DNA of 8,558 bases from Clostridia bacterium. GTDB taxonomy: Bacteria > Bacillota > Clostridia > Christensenellales > Aristaeellaceae. Shown in pieces: positions 1 to 7,549 of the stretch. Below the pieces are notes generated by a model, which worked only from the letters and a program-made list of their open reading frames with translations, ran no database searches and was not told where the DNA came from. Every line of letters begins with the position of its first letter. Position 1 is the stretch's first letter. The DNA lies in NCBI GenBank assembly GCA_017551645.1, contig JAFZLE010000382.1:1-8558 (forward strand), given 5' to 3'. The position numbers were made by a program, and so were the translations under genes.

Positions 1-255
1 ACCGTGAGCTTTCCGTGCCTGGAATACGCCAGGGAAGCCATAAGATACGGCGGCGCGTACCCGGTGATATTGAACGGTTCCAACGAGGAAGCGGTGGACG
101 CGTTCCTGAAGGACAGGATACCCTTCGGGAAGATCGCCGAAACGGTCAGGTTCGCTCTGGACACCTGTCCCGACGCGCCCGTGAACAGCGCTGTGGAAGT
201 GATGGAAGCGGACAGAACTGCGAGGCAGGCCGCGAAGCGTTATCTGGAGGAATAA
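1..255 (+). CDS. dxr: 1-deoxy-D-xylulose 5-phosphate reductoisomerase, C-terminal part (5'-truncated by window edge)
   Basis: The reading frame is open from base 1 and ends at TAA 253-255, giving the last 84 residues of the protein. DXR converts 1-deoxy-D-xylulose 5-phosphate to 2-C-methyl-D-erythritol 4-phosphate with NADPH in the cytoplasm, the second step of the MEP isoprenoid pathway. The visible part carries the family's C-terminal landmarks: an FPCLEYA stretch, then YGGAYPVILNGSNEEAV (matching the family's GG...LNAANE.AV block), then the closing helical bundle with IPFGKIAETV and a final EADRTARQAA helix. The catalytic and NADPH domains lie upstream of the window. The GTG at 7-9 is an internal Val codon, not a start. 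The stop codon overlaps the next gene's ATG by one base (TAATG). Family assignment is from recognised sequence similarity; the linkage to rseP, ispG and polC supports it. Confidence 0.94.
   Translation, partial: TVSFPCLEYAREAIRYGGAYPVILNGSNEEAVDAFLKDRIPFGKIAETVRFALDTCPDAPVNSAVEVMEADRTARQAAKRYLEE
246..250 (+). promoter_or_regulatory. Ribosome binding site of rseP
   Basis: GGAGG lies 4 bases before the ATG at 255 and inside the last codons of dxr. It fixes the protease start at 255. The same frame stays open upstream to about position 15, but that stretch is only an out-of-frame reading of dxr. Confidence 0.7.
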
Positions 256-1379
256 TGAGCATAGTATATATAATCATCGCCCTGCTGATGCTGACGTTTA
301 TAGTGTCAATACATGAATTCGGGCACTACATAGTCGGCAGGATGCTGGGCATAGGCATAGTGGAATACGCCATCGGCATGGGGCCGAAGCTGTTCAGCTG
401 GAAAAAGAGCCACAGGATCAAGGGCACGGACGCGGAGGAGACCATACGCTACTCCGTGAGGGCTTTGCCTCTGGGCGGTTTCTGCGCGTTTTTGGGTGAA
501 GACGAAGCCAATCCAGACCCGCGGGCCATGAACAACATGCCCGCGTGGAAGCGTTTTCTCACAGTGCTCGCGGGCCCTGCGATGAATTTCCTGCTCGCCT
601 TCGTTATCACCGTGGGGCTGATAGCCACCGGCTCCATCCCAAACATATTCAAAACGGTCGTGCTTCCGGAAGTTGGTTCTATTATGCAGGATATGCCTGC
701 CCAGCGGGCCGGCTTTATGGAAGGAGACATAATAGTTTCCATAGACGGAAACGCGATCACCTGCGACCAGGCGGGCACGAACGCACTCAAAGCGTACCTG
801 GCGTCCGTTCAGGAAGGCAGCGAAGTCAGCGTTACGGTCAAACGCGGGGGCGAAGAAGCCGTGCTCATCCTCGTTCCGGAGAAGCAGGACGGCGTGACGC
901 TGCTGGGCGTAGGCCTGAACAGCTATTATGAAAGTTACAACGTGGGAGTTTTAGGAGCCATACCCAAAAGTTTCACCTTCATGTGGAACACGGTCAAGGC
1001 GACCTACAGCTTGCTCGTTGACCTGCTGCATAAGCTGTTCGTAGGCGAGAAGATACCGGAAGGCAGCGTTACGGGAGTGGTAGGCATAGTGGCGGGCATG
1101 TCCAGTGAAATGAGCATAGGCTTCGGTTCGGGCATGGGGACCGGCATATTCGTAATAATCTATTATGTAATGGCCATATCCCTCAGCCTTGGCATAATGA
1201 ACCTGCTGCCGCTGCCCGCGCTGGACGGCGGCCGCCTGGTGGTGCTGCTGTTTGAAATGGTCACGGGCAAACACCTTAACCGCAGGGTGGAAGGCATCAT
1301 CAACCTGGCGGGTCTGGGACTGCTTCTGCTGTTGATGGCGGTCGTGACATTTTCCGATATCAAAACTCTGCTCAAATAG
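255..1379 (+). CDS. rseP: Site-2 intramembrane zinc metalloprotease, RseP/RasP family (M50B)
   Basis: This 374-residue membrane protease cleaves transmembrane segments inside the membrane. In the family it completes release of envelope-stress sigma factors from anti-sigma factors and clears remnant signal peptides; the substrate here is unknown. Helix 1 (about residues 2-19) runs into the zinc motif HEFGH at 20-24, with E21 as the catalytic glutamate. A conserved LGGFCAFLGED segment follows at about 73-83, then the second membrane segment with AGPAMNF (106-112), one PDZ domain at about 135-210 (GSIMQDMPAQRAGFMEGD core), and a third helix ending in NLLPLPALDGGR, where D324 is the third zinc ligand. 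A fourth hydrophobic helix closes the protein. It is somewhat shorter than Bacillus RasP (about 420) and has one PDZ domain, not the two of E. coli RseP. Its ATG overlaps the dxr stop, indicating coupled translation. All catalytic residues are present. Confidence 0.95.
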   Translation: MSIVYIIIALLMLTFIVSIHEFGHYIVGRMLGIGIVEYAIGMGPKLFSWKKSHRIKGTDAEETIRYSVRALPLGGFCAFLGEDEANPDPRAMNNMPAWKRFLTVLAGPAMNFLLAFVITVGLIATGSIPNIFKTVVLPEVGSIMQDMPAQRAGFMEGDIIVSIDGNAITCDQAGTNALKAYLASVQEGSEVSVTVKRGGEEAVLILVPEKQDGVTLLGVGLNSYYESYNVGVLGAIPKSFTFMWNTVKATYSLLVDLLHKLFVGEKIPEGSVTGVVGIVAGMSSEMSIGFGSGMGTGIFVIIYYVMAISLSLGIMNLLPLPALDGGRLVVLLFEMVTGKHLNRRVEGIINLAGLGLLLLLMAVVTFSDIKTLLK

Positions 1380-1382
1380 GAG
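1378..1382 (+). promoter_or_regulatory. Ribosome binding site of the PHP phosphatase gene
   Basis: AGGAG begins inside the TAG stop codon of rseP and sits 6 bases before the ATG at 1389. The stop/ribosome-site overlap suggests reinitiation by ribosomes finishing rseP. The 9-base gap here is the largest in the window. Confidence 0.7.
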
Positions 1383-1388
1383 AAAACG

Positions 1389-2174
1389 ATGCTCAGGGAA
1401 TCATTCCACAACCATACATGGAGATGCAATCACGCCGAAAACACGGAGAGGGATTATATCGAAAGCGCCGTCAGGGGCGGCATGACCAAGCTCGGTTTCT
1501 CTGACCATGCCCCGTACGTGTTTGAGAACGGTTATTATTCAGGCTTCCGCATGAAGCCCGAGCAGATACAGGGCTATTTCGATACGCTCGAAGCGCTGAA
1601 ACAGGAATATAAAGACAAAATAGACATATATATCGGTTTTGAGGCGGAATACTATCCAAAATTCTTCGGCAAGTTTCTGAAACTCATCGCCGACTATCCG
1701 GTGGAGTACCTGCTGATGGGCCAGCACTTCATACACAACGAGATGGACAGGATGGACTCCTTCCATGCTTCTGAGAGCGTGGAAAAACTGCAGACCTACG
1801 TCCGCCAGGTGGCCGAAGGGCTGTCAACGGGCAAGTTTGCCTGCCTGGCGCATCCAGACGTTTTGTGGTTTACCGGCAGCAAGGACATATATCAGAAAGA
1901 AATGCTGATCGTATGCGAGGCGGCGAAGAAATACAACGTTTTGCTTGAGATCAACCTGCTGGGCGTTCGTGACGGCAGGGTGTATCCGAATCCCGACTTC
2001 TGGGAGGTCGCGGGCCAGGTGGGGAATACTGTCACCATAGGCAGCGACGCCCACAGGGCGGCGGACGTGTACGATCCCAAGTCCTATGAGACCGCCATGG
2101 GGATAGTGAAACGCTTCGGCCTGAACTGTGTGAACGCCGGAGAAATGATAAAGGGAGGTCACTGGCTGGGATGA
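1389..2174 (+). CDS. PHP-domain phosphatase, histidinol-phosphatase (HisJ/HisK) type
   Basis: The 261-residue product is a stand-alone PHP metallophosphoesterase, close in length to Bacillus HisJ (about 268). Visible metal-site motifs are HNH at 7-9, H15, SDH at 38-40, GFEAE at 83-87, GQHF at 111-114, AHPD at 154-157 and GSDAH at 218-222. These form the complete set of His/Asp/Glu ligands expected for a trinuclear active site, so the enzyme is likely active. Family members dephosphorylate L-histidinol phosphate in histidine synthesis, but many clostridial paralogues are untested, and no other his gene is visible here. Substrate is therefore open and no gene symbol is given. It is cytoplasmic, with no signal peptide or membrane segment. 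Its TGA overlaps the ispG ATG in an ATGA junction, and ispG's ribosome site lies inside its last codons. This gene sits where clostridial operons usually go straight from rseP to ispG. Confidence 0.88.
   Translation: MLRESFHNHTWRCNHAENTERDYIESAVRGGMTKLGFSDHAPYVFENGYYSGFRMKPEQIQGYFDTLEALKQEYKDKIDIYIGFEAEYYPKFFGKFLKLIADYPVEYLLMGQHFIHNEMDRMDSFHASESVEKLQTYVRQVAEGLSTGKFACLAHPDVLWFTGSKDIYQKEMLIVCEAAKKYNVLLEINLLGVRDGRVYPNPDFWEVAGQVGNTVTIGSDAHRAADVYDPKSYETAMGIVKRFGLNCVNAGEMIKGGHWLG
2152..2158 (+). promoter_or_regulatory. Ribosome binding site of ispG
   Basis: The purine run AGGGAGG lies inside the last codons of the PHP gene, 12 bases before the ATG at 2171. The spacing is somewhat long, but the overlapping ATGA junction would help reinitiation. 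It supports the start at 2171. Confidence 0.6.
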
Positions 2175-3217
2175 CGCGCAGAGTATACGCGGGCAGCGTG
2201 CCCATAGGCGGCGGCGCCCGGGTAAGCATTCAGTCCATGACCAATACGGATACCCGCGACAGGGAAGCCACCCTTGCGCAGATAAGACAGCTGGCGGGGG
2301 CGGGCTGCGAGATCGTGCGCGTAAGCGTATACGACGACGCTTGCGCCGACAACGTGCGCTTTCTTGTGGACAACAGTCCCGTGCCGCTGGTGGCGGACAT
2401 ACATTTTGATTACCGGCTCGCCATAAAGAGCCTGGAAAACGGCATAAGCAAGCTCAGGATCAACCCGGGAAACATCGGAAGCGAAGCCAACGTGCGCAAA
2501 GTGGCGGATTGCCTTAAAGCACACAGCGCGCCCGTACGCATAGGCGTGAACAGCGGCTCTGTGGAAAAGGACCTGATGCAGAAATACGGCGGACCGTGTC
2601 CGGAAGCGCTGGTAGAGAGCGCCCTTAACCACGCGGCGCTGCTGGAGAACTGCGGTTTTACCGACATCGTACTGTCCATGAAGGCGTCCAACGCCGCCGA
2701 TACAGTTAAAGCGAACCGGCTCGCCGCGCAGAAATGCGATTATCCGCTGCATATAGGCGTTACAGAGGCGGGCACTGCCAAAATGGGGAGCATAAAAAGC
2801 GCCATTGGCATAGGCAGCCTGCTTCTGGACGGCATCGGGGACACGGTCAGGGTATCGCTCACCGGCGACCCGGTCAACGAGGTATACGCCGCGAAGGACA
2901 TCCTTAAAGCGGTGGGGCTCAGAAAAGACGGGATAGACGTTATATCCTGTCCCACCTGCGGACGTACCTGCATACCCGTAGGTGAGATCGCGGACAAAGT
3001 GTCCGCCGCGTTCAGCGACCTCACTTCACCTCTTACCGTGGCGGTGATGGGCTGCGTGGTGAATGGCGTGGGCGAAGGGTCGCACGCGGATATAGGCATC
3101 GCCGGCGGCAGGGACGGCGGCATACTCTTCCGTAAGGGCAAGCCCCCGGTGACTGTAAGGGGTGACCTTGCGGAAATACTGATAGAGGCTATTAAACAGG
3201 AGCTTGGATCCAAATGA
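2171..3217 (+). CDS. ispG: 4-hydroxy-3-methylbut-2-en-1-yl diphosphate synthase (IspG/GcpE)
   Basis: The 348-residue enzyme reductively opens 2-C-methyl-erythritol 2,4-cyclodiphosphate to HMBPP, the penultimate MEP pathway step, using one [4Fe-4S] cluster and reduced flavodoxin or ferredoxin. The N-terminal TIM-barrel half shows VPIGGGA, VSIQSMTNTDT, VADIHFDYR, LRINPGNIG and GVNSGSVEKDL. The C-terminal Fe-S half has CPTC (C260, C263), then GCVVNG with C295, and E302. This C/C/C/E spacing is identical to E. coli 270/273/305/312, so all four cluster ligands are present. Two small oddities: the normally NGPGE motif reads NGVGE (V300), and an extra cysteine, C267, follows the CxxC pair. Length matches the short bacterial form, without the extra domain of plant and chlamydial enzymes. 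It overlaps its upstream and downstream neighbours by 4 bases each (ATGA). In this operon it is the MEP partner of dxr. Confidence 0.97.
   Translation: MTRRVYAGSVPIGGGARVSIQSMTNTDTRDREATLAQIRQLAGAGCEIVRVSVYDDACADNVRFLVDNSPVPLVADIHFDYRLAIKSLENGISKLRINPGNIGSEANVRKVADCLKAHSAPVRIGVNSGSVEKDLMQKYGGPCPEALVESALNHAALLENCGFTDIVLSMKASNAADTVKANRLAAQKCDYPLHIGVTEAGTAKMGSIKSAIGIGSLLLDGIGDTVRVSLTGDPVNEVYAAKDILKAVGLRKDGIDVISCPTCGRTCIPVGEIADKVSAAFSDLTSPLTVAVMGCVVNGVGEGSHADIGIAGGRDGGILFRKGKPPVTVRGDLAEILIEAIKQELGSK
3198..3202 (+). promoter_or_regulatory. Ribosome binding site of polC
   Basis: AGGAG sits 11 bases before the polC ATG at 3214, inside the last codons of ispG. It is separated from the ATG by the 10-base palindrome TTGGATCCAA (3204-3213). 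It supports the start at 3214. Confidence 0.6.
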
Positions 3218-3236
3218 GTGAGATCTGGAGAGATCT
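3204..3236 (+). other. Palindrome cluster and possible small RNA hairpin around the polC start codon
   Basis: TTGGATCCAA (3204-3213) is a perfect 10-base palindrome that abuts the ATG. AGATCTGG then occurs twice with a period of 10 bases (3221-3228 and 3231-3238). Because AGATCT is self-complementary, the mRNA could pair 3221-3226 with 3231-3236 around a GGAG loop, just inside the start of polC. The stem is short and AU-rich, so a role is unproven. The structure is seen directly; any effect on polC translation is inference. Confidence 0.3.
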
Positions 3237-6200
3237 GGTATCCAGCGCGGACAGGGATTTGGCCGCGCTTTTGAGTTTGGGCGAAGTTTCTTTGTCCCGC
3301 AGCACGGGAGATATGCAAGTAAAGCTCAACGCCAGCCGTCTGCTCAGCGCACGGGAAAGAAAAACTGTGGAAACGGCGCTTAAAAGAGGTCTTCCGGGCG
3401 CGAATTTCAGCCTGAAGATCAATTATCCGGCGCTTAAACAAAAGGTCCTGTATGACATAAGCGGCTATAAAAGCGTGCTGATCGCGAGGATACTTGAAGA
3501 GAGCCCCGGCAGCGCGGCGTTCCTGGGTTGGGAAAGCTCAGTGTGGGAATTGAAGGGCGATGTGCTCACCATCAGCGTGTCGTCCCGCCAGGGAGCCGAG
3601 TTTTTGAAACTAAGGCGCATGGACAGCCGCATAAGAGACCTGCTTTCAGACGTGTTCGACATCAAAGCGGGGGTCGAGATCAGCTATGACGGCGACGAAG
3701 AAAAGCTTATAGAGCAGATAAACAGGCGCAGGCTGGAAGAAGAGGAGCGCATAAGGCAGGAGATAATCAGCGAAAAAGAGCACGCGAGCGAGGTCAGCGT
3801 TAGCAATGACGCGATACTCGGGCGTCCGTTTACGGGCCATGAAACGCCCATGCGGGATATTGCCCAGGATGCGGGCAAAGTCATAGTGCTGGGAGAGATT
3901 ATCTCCTGCGAGGTAAGGGACACCAAAAAGGACGATTGCAAGATACTGTCCCTGACCCTCACCGATTACACATCCACGCTGCCCTGCAAGGCGTTTATAA
4001 AAGCCAGACGCGGCAAAAACTCGCTCTCTTTCGAACAGCAGCTTGAGAACGTAAACAAGTGTATAAAGCCCGGCAAATGGGTGAAACTTACGGGCGACTT
4101 CTCCTATGACGAATATGACCGCTGTTACAGGATAATGATAGACAGCGCCCTGCCCGCCGACAAACCCGAGCGCCGTGACACTGCAAGGGAGAAACGGGTA
4201 GAGCTGCACCTGCATACGAATATGTCGTCGATGGACGCGGTCGCCACGCCCACCGAGCTTATAAACCAGGCTGCCAAATGGGGACATTCCGCCATCGCCA
4301 TAACCGACCACGGCGTGGTCCAGGCGTTTCCCGAGGCGTTCGACGCGGCCAAAAAGGCGAAGATAAAGCTGATCCCCGGCTGCGAAGGCTACCTGATAGA
4401 TGATATGGTGAAGATCGTCGAACGGGCGGATGCCAGAAAACTGGACGGTGCCGCTTTCGTGGTGCTGGACGTGGAGACCACGGGACTCAATACCTTCCGC
4501 GACAGGATAACGGAGATAGGCGCGGTAAGGATAGAAAACGGCCGCGAAACGGGCGATTTTTCCATGCTGATCGATCCCGGCATGCCGGTGCCGGAGGAAG
4601 TGACGCGCCTGACGGGCATAACCAATCAAATGCTCATGGGGCAGCCGCGCATAGGGGAAGTCATAAACAAATTCGCGGACTTCTGCCGCGGCGCGGTGCT
4701 GGTCGCCCACAACGCGTCGTTTGACATGATGTTCATAGGCCGCGCGTTCAGAGAAGCCGGCCTGCCTTTTGAATACCCGGTGATAGACACGCTGTCCTTA
4801 TGCCGCAATTTCTATACAACCATGAAGACCCACAAGCTGGGCCAGATATGCAAGGAACTGGGCATCCCGCTCACGAACGCCCACAGGGCCGTGCACGACG
4901 CGAGAGCCACTTCCCTGGTGCTGCTTGAGACGCTCAAACGCATCTGCGCGGGAAGGCCTCTGCGCACGCTGGACGAGCTCAACGCCGTATTTGAGGCGGA
5001 CAAGGGCGGGGACAGCCATCATGTCACGCTTCTGGCGACCTCCAGGCAGGGCATGACGAACCTGAACCACATGGTGTCCGACGCGCATCTTAAGTTTTTC
5101 CACAGGACGCCGCGTATGCCTAAATCCCTGATAAACCAGTACAGGCAGGACGTGCTTGTGGGCAGCGCGTGCGAGGCGGGCGAGCTCTACCGCGCGTTCG
5201 TAAACGGCAAGAGCGAGCAGGAGATCGAAAAGATCGCTGCCTTTTATGATTACTTTGAGATACAGCCCCTGGGCAACAACGCGTTCATGGTGCGCCGGGG
5301 CATGGTCGACAGCGAAGAGGCTCTAAAAGACATCAACATCAGGATACTGGAACTCGGGCGGCGCCTGGGCAAGCCTGTCGTGGCGACGGGCGACGTGCAC
5401 TTCCTGGAAGAAAAAGACGCCATATACCGTTCGGTTCTGCAAAGCGTAAAGGGCTACGAGGACGCCGATCAGCAGCCGCCGCTGTATTTCATGACTACCG
5501 GAGAAATGCTCAGGGAATTCGAGTACCTGGGCAAGGACGACGCGAAGTACGTGGTCATAGACGCGCCCAATCAGATCGCGGATAAGGTCGAACACATCGA
5601 AAACCTGTTCATGAAAGCCCCTGACGGGGGCGAGACTTTCCAGCCGTTTTGGGAGGACGCGGAAAAGAACCTGCGGGAGATCTGCGCGAACAGGGCAAAC
5701 GAGATGTTCGGTTCGCCGCTGCCTGAAATTGTACAGAAACGTCTTGAAAAAGAACTCAATTCCATTTGCGGCTACGGCTTTTCGACTTTGTACATGATAG
5801 CCGTTAAGCTTGTAGACAAGTCCCTGAAGGACGGTTACATAGTCGGTTCACGGGGCTCTGTAGGCTCGAGCCTTGTGGCGCACCTGTCGGGCATAACCGA
5901 GGTGGACGCACTGCCGCCGTATTACGTGTGCCCCAAATGCAAACACTCCGAATTCGACGTGCCCAAGGAATATACCTGCGGCCTGGACCTGCCGGAAAAG
6001 AACTGCCCCGTCTGCGGGGAGGTGATGCGCAGGGACGGGTTCAATATTCCCTTTGAGGTATTTTTGGGCTTCAAGGGAGACAAGGTCCCGGATATCGATC
6101 TGAACTTCTCGGGCGTTTACCAGCCTACCGCGCACCAGTACGTGAAGGAACTGTTCGGAGAGGACAATGTTTTCCGTGCGGGCACCATATCAACGGTTGC

Positions 6201-7548
6201 CGAGAAGACCGCTTTCGGCTACGTGCTGAAGTACGCGGAAGACCATAACCTCAACATTTCCCAGGCTGAAAAGGAGAGGCTCGCCAGGGGCATCACGGGC
6301 GTGAAACGCACCACCGGACAGCACCCGGCGGGCATGGTGGTGCTGCCAAAGGGCTATGAGATATACCAGTTCACAGCCGTGCAGCATCCCGCGGACGACT
6401 TTACCAGCGACACTATCACGACTCACTTTGACTTCAGCTCCATGCACGACGTGCTGGTCAAGCTGGATATACTGGGTCACGATGACCCTACCATGCTGCG
6501 CAATCTCCAGGATCTGACCGGTATAAAGCCCCAGCAGGTGCCGCTTAGCGACAAAAAAGTCTTTGACGCGATCATCTCGCTATTTTCGTCGCCGGAGGCG
6601 CTCGGGATAACCGCAAAGGAACTGGGCTGCGAAACGGGCACTTTGGGCATACCCGAATTCGGTACGCAGTTCGTAAGGGGCATGCTCACGGAGACCCGTC
6701 CATCCTCCATGGAGGAGCTTGTCAGGATATCCGGCTTAAGCCACGGCACCGCCGTATGGGTGGGGAACATACAGGACATTCTTCGGGCGGGCAAAACGGA
6801 CCTTAAGCACGCCATATGTACCCGCGACGACATCATGAACCAGCTCATGGACTACGGCGTGGAGCCCAAAATGGCTTTTACCATAATGGAATTCGTGCGC
6901 AAGGGCAAGGCTTCCAAGGGCAAGGGCGGGGACCTCAAGCCCGATATGCTGGAAGCGATGGTCAAGGCTAAGACGCCCGAGTGGTTCATCGAAGCGTGCC
7001 GGAAGATAGAGTACATGTTCCCCAAAGCCCACGCCGTTGCATATGTCACCATGGCGCTCAGGATCGCGTATTTCAAAATCTTTTATCCGGCCGCGTACTA
7101 TGCCTGCTTCCTGCACAGGAACGCTGAGGCGTTCGACGGCAGCACCATGATCGCGGACGTGGACGCGCTGCGCGGCATGATGAAGCAGATAGAAGACATG
7201 GAAAAGACCGAGCGCGAGCGCAATGACGACAAGTACTCGCTTATGGAATCGCTGGTGGAAATGAACTTGAGGGGCATCAGTTTGCTGCCTATAGATCTGT
7301 ACGCGTCTGACGCGGAAAAGTTTACGGTGGTGGATGACAAACACATACTGCCTCCCATTTCTGCGCTGCCGGGTTTGGGGCTCAGCGCCGCGCGCAATCT
7401 TGTGGAAGCCAGAAGCGGAGGGAGATTCATCTCGCGGGAGGACATGATCCGCAGGAAAGTCAGCAAAAGCGTAGTCGATATGCTGGCCAAAGTGGGCTGC
7501 CTTGACGACCTGCCTGAGACCAGCCAGGTCAGCCTGTTTGACATCTGA
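3214..7548 (+). CDS. polC: DNA polymerase III PolC-type, replicative alpha subunit with built-in 3'-5' proofreading exonuclease
   Basis: The 1444-residue product (Bacillus PolC is about 1437) is the main chromosomal replicase of low-GC Gram-positives. In order: an N-terminal domain (about 1-200), an OB fold (about 220-315), and the first PHP half with HLH at 332-334, TDHG at 364-367 and CEG at 390-392. A DEDDh exonuclease is inserted next (D419, E421, D504, H557, D562). The second PHP half has SACEAGE near 651 and GDVH at 726-729. The polymerase region shows GSRGSVGSS (878-886), a zinc-binding cluster with C906, C909, C922, C931 and C934, the catalytic PDIDLNF (D960, D962) and LDILGHDDPT (D1085). 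A helix-hairpin-helix segment (ALPGLGLSAA) follows. The protein ends in QVSLF (1438-1442), matching the PolC beta-clamp-binding motif. All polymerase and exonuclease catalytic acids are intact. The ATG overlaps the ispG stop by 4 bases. Confidence 0.98.
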   Translation: MSEIWRDLVSSADRDLAALLSLGEVSLSRSTGDMQVKLNASRLLSARERKTVETALKRGLPGANFSLKINYPALKQKVLYDISGYKSVLIARILEESPGSAAFLGWESSVWELKGDVLTISVSSRQGAEFLKLRRMDSRIRDLLSDVFDIKAGVEISYDGDEEKLIEQINRRRLEEEERIRQEIISEKEHASEVSVSNDAILGRPFTGHETPMRDIAQDAGKVIVLGEIISCEVRDTKKDDCKILSLTLTDYTSTLPCKAFIKARRGKNSLSFEQQLENVNKCIKPGKWVKLTGDFSYDEYDRCYRIMIDSALPADKPERRDTAREKRVELHLHTNMSSMDAVATPTELINQAAKWGHSAIAITDHGVVQAFPEAFDAAKKAKIKLIPGCEGYLIDDMVKIVERADARKLDGAAFVVLDVETTGLNTFRDRITEIGAVRIENGRETGDFSMLIDPGMPVPEEVTRLTGITNQMLMGQPRIGEVINKFADFCRGAVLVAHNASFDMMFIGRAFREAGLPFEYPVIDTLSLCRNFYTTMKTHKLGQICKELGIPLTNAHRAVHDARATSLVLLETLKRICAGRPLRTLDELNAVFEADKGGDSHHVTLLATSRQGMTNLNHMVSDAHLKFFHRTPRMPKSLINQYRQDVLVGSACEAGELYRAFVNGKSEQEIEKIAAFYDYFEIQPLGNNAFMVRRGMVDSEEALKDINIRILELGRRLGKPVVATGDVHFLEEKDAIYRSVLQSVKGYEDADQQPPLYFMTTGEMLREFEYLGKDDAKYVVIDAPNQIADKVEHIENLFMKAPDGGETFQPFWEDAEKNLREICANRANEMFGSPLPEIVQKRLEKELNSICGYGFSTLYMIAVKLVDKSLKDGYIVGSRGSVGSSLVAHLSGITEVDALPPYYVCPKCKHSEFDVPKEYTCGLDLPEKNCPVCGEVMRRDGFNIPFEVFLGFKGDKVPDIDLNFSGVYQPTAHQYVKELFGEDNVFRAGTISTVAEKTAFGYVLKYAEDHNLNISQAEKERLARGITGVKRTTGQHPAGMVVLPKGYEIYQFTAVQHPADDFTSDTITTHFDFSSMHDVLVKLDILGHDDPTMLRNLQDLTGIKPQQVPLSDKKVFDAIISLFSSPEALGITAKELGCETGTLGIPEFGTQFVRGMLTETRPSSMEELVRISGLSHGTAVWVGNIQDILRAGKTDLKHAICTRDDIMNQLMDYGVEPKMAFTIMEFVRKGKASKGKGGDLKPDMLEAMVKAKTPEWFIEACRKIEYMFPKAHAVAYVTMALRIAYFKIFYPAAYYACFLHRNAEAFDGSTMIADVDALRGMMKQIEDMEKTERERNDDKYSLMESLVEMNLRGISLLPIDLYASDAEKFTVVDDKHILPPISALPGLGLSAARNLVEARSGGRFISREDMIRRKVSKSVVDMLAKVGCLDDLPETSQVSLFDI

Positions 7549-7549
7549 T

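Noticed and set aside
15..254. Upstream in-frame extension of rseP to a start near position 15
   Set aside because: The extension overlaps the conserved end of dxr, is low-complexity Arg/Gly-rich, and would place a soluble stretch before the first membrane helix. The GGAGG at 246-250 supports the start at 255.
545..931. Second + strand frame inside rseP
   Set aside because: It overlaps the PDZ region of the protease in another frame and is extremely Arg/Gly-rich, typical of a frame-shifted reading of GC-rich coding DNA.
2159..3441. Antisense open frames opposite ispG and the polC start
   Set aside because: They are shadows of conserved coding sequence with biased codon use and have no motif or ribosome site that would support a gene.
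3646..4710. Long antisense open frame (354 codons) opposite polC
   Set aside because: It lies fully inside a strongly conserved, catalytically intact part of polC, has a shadow-like composition rich in His, Arg, Val and Tyr, and shows no recognisable domain.
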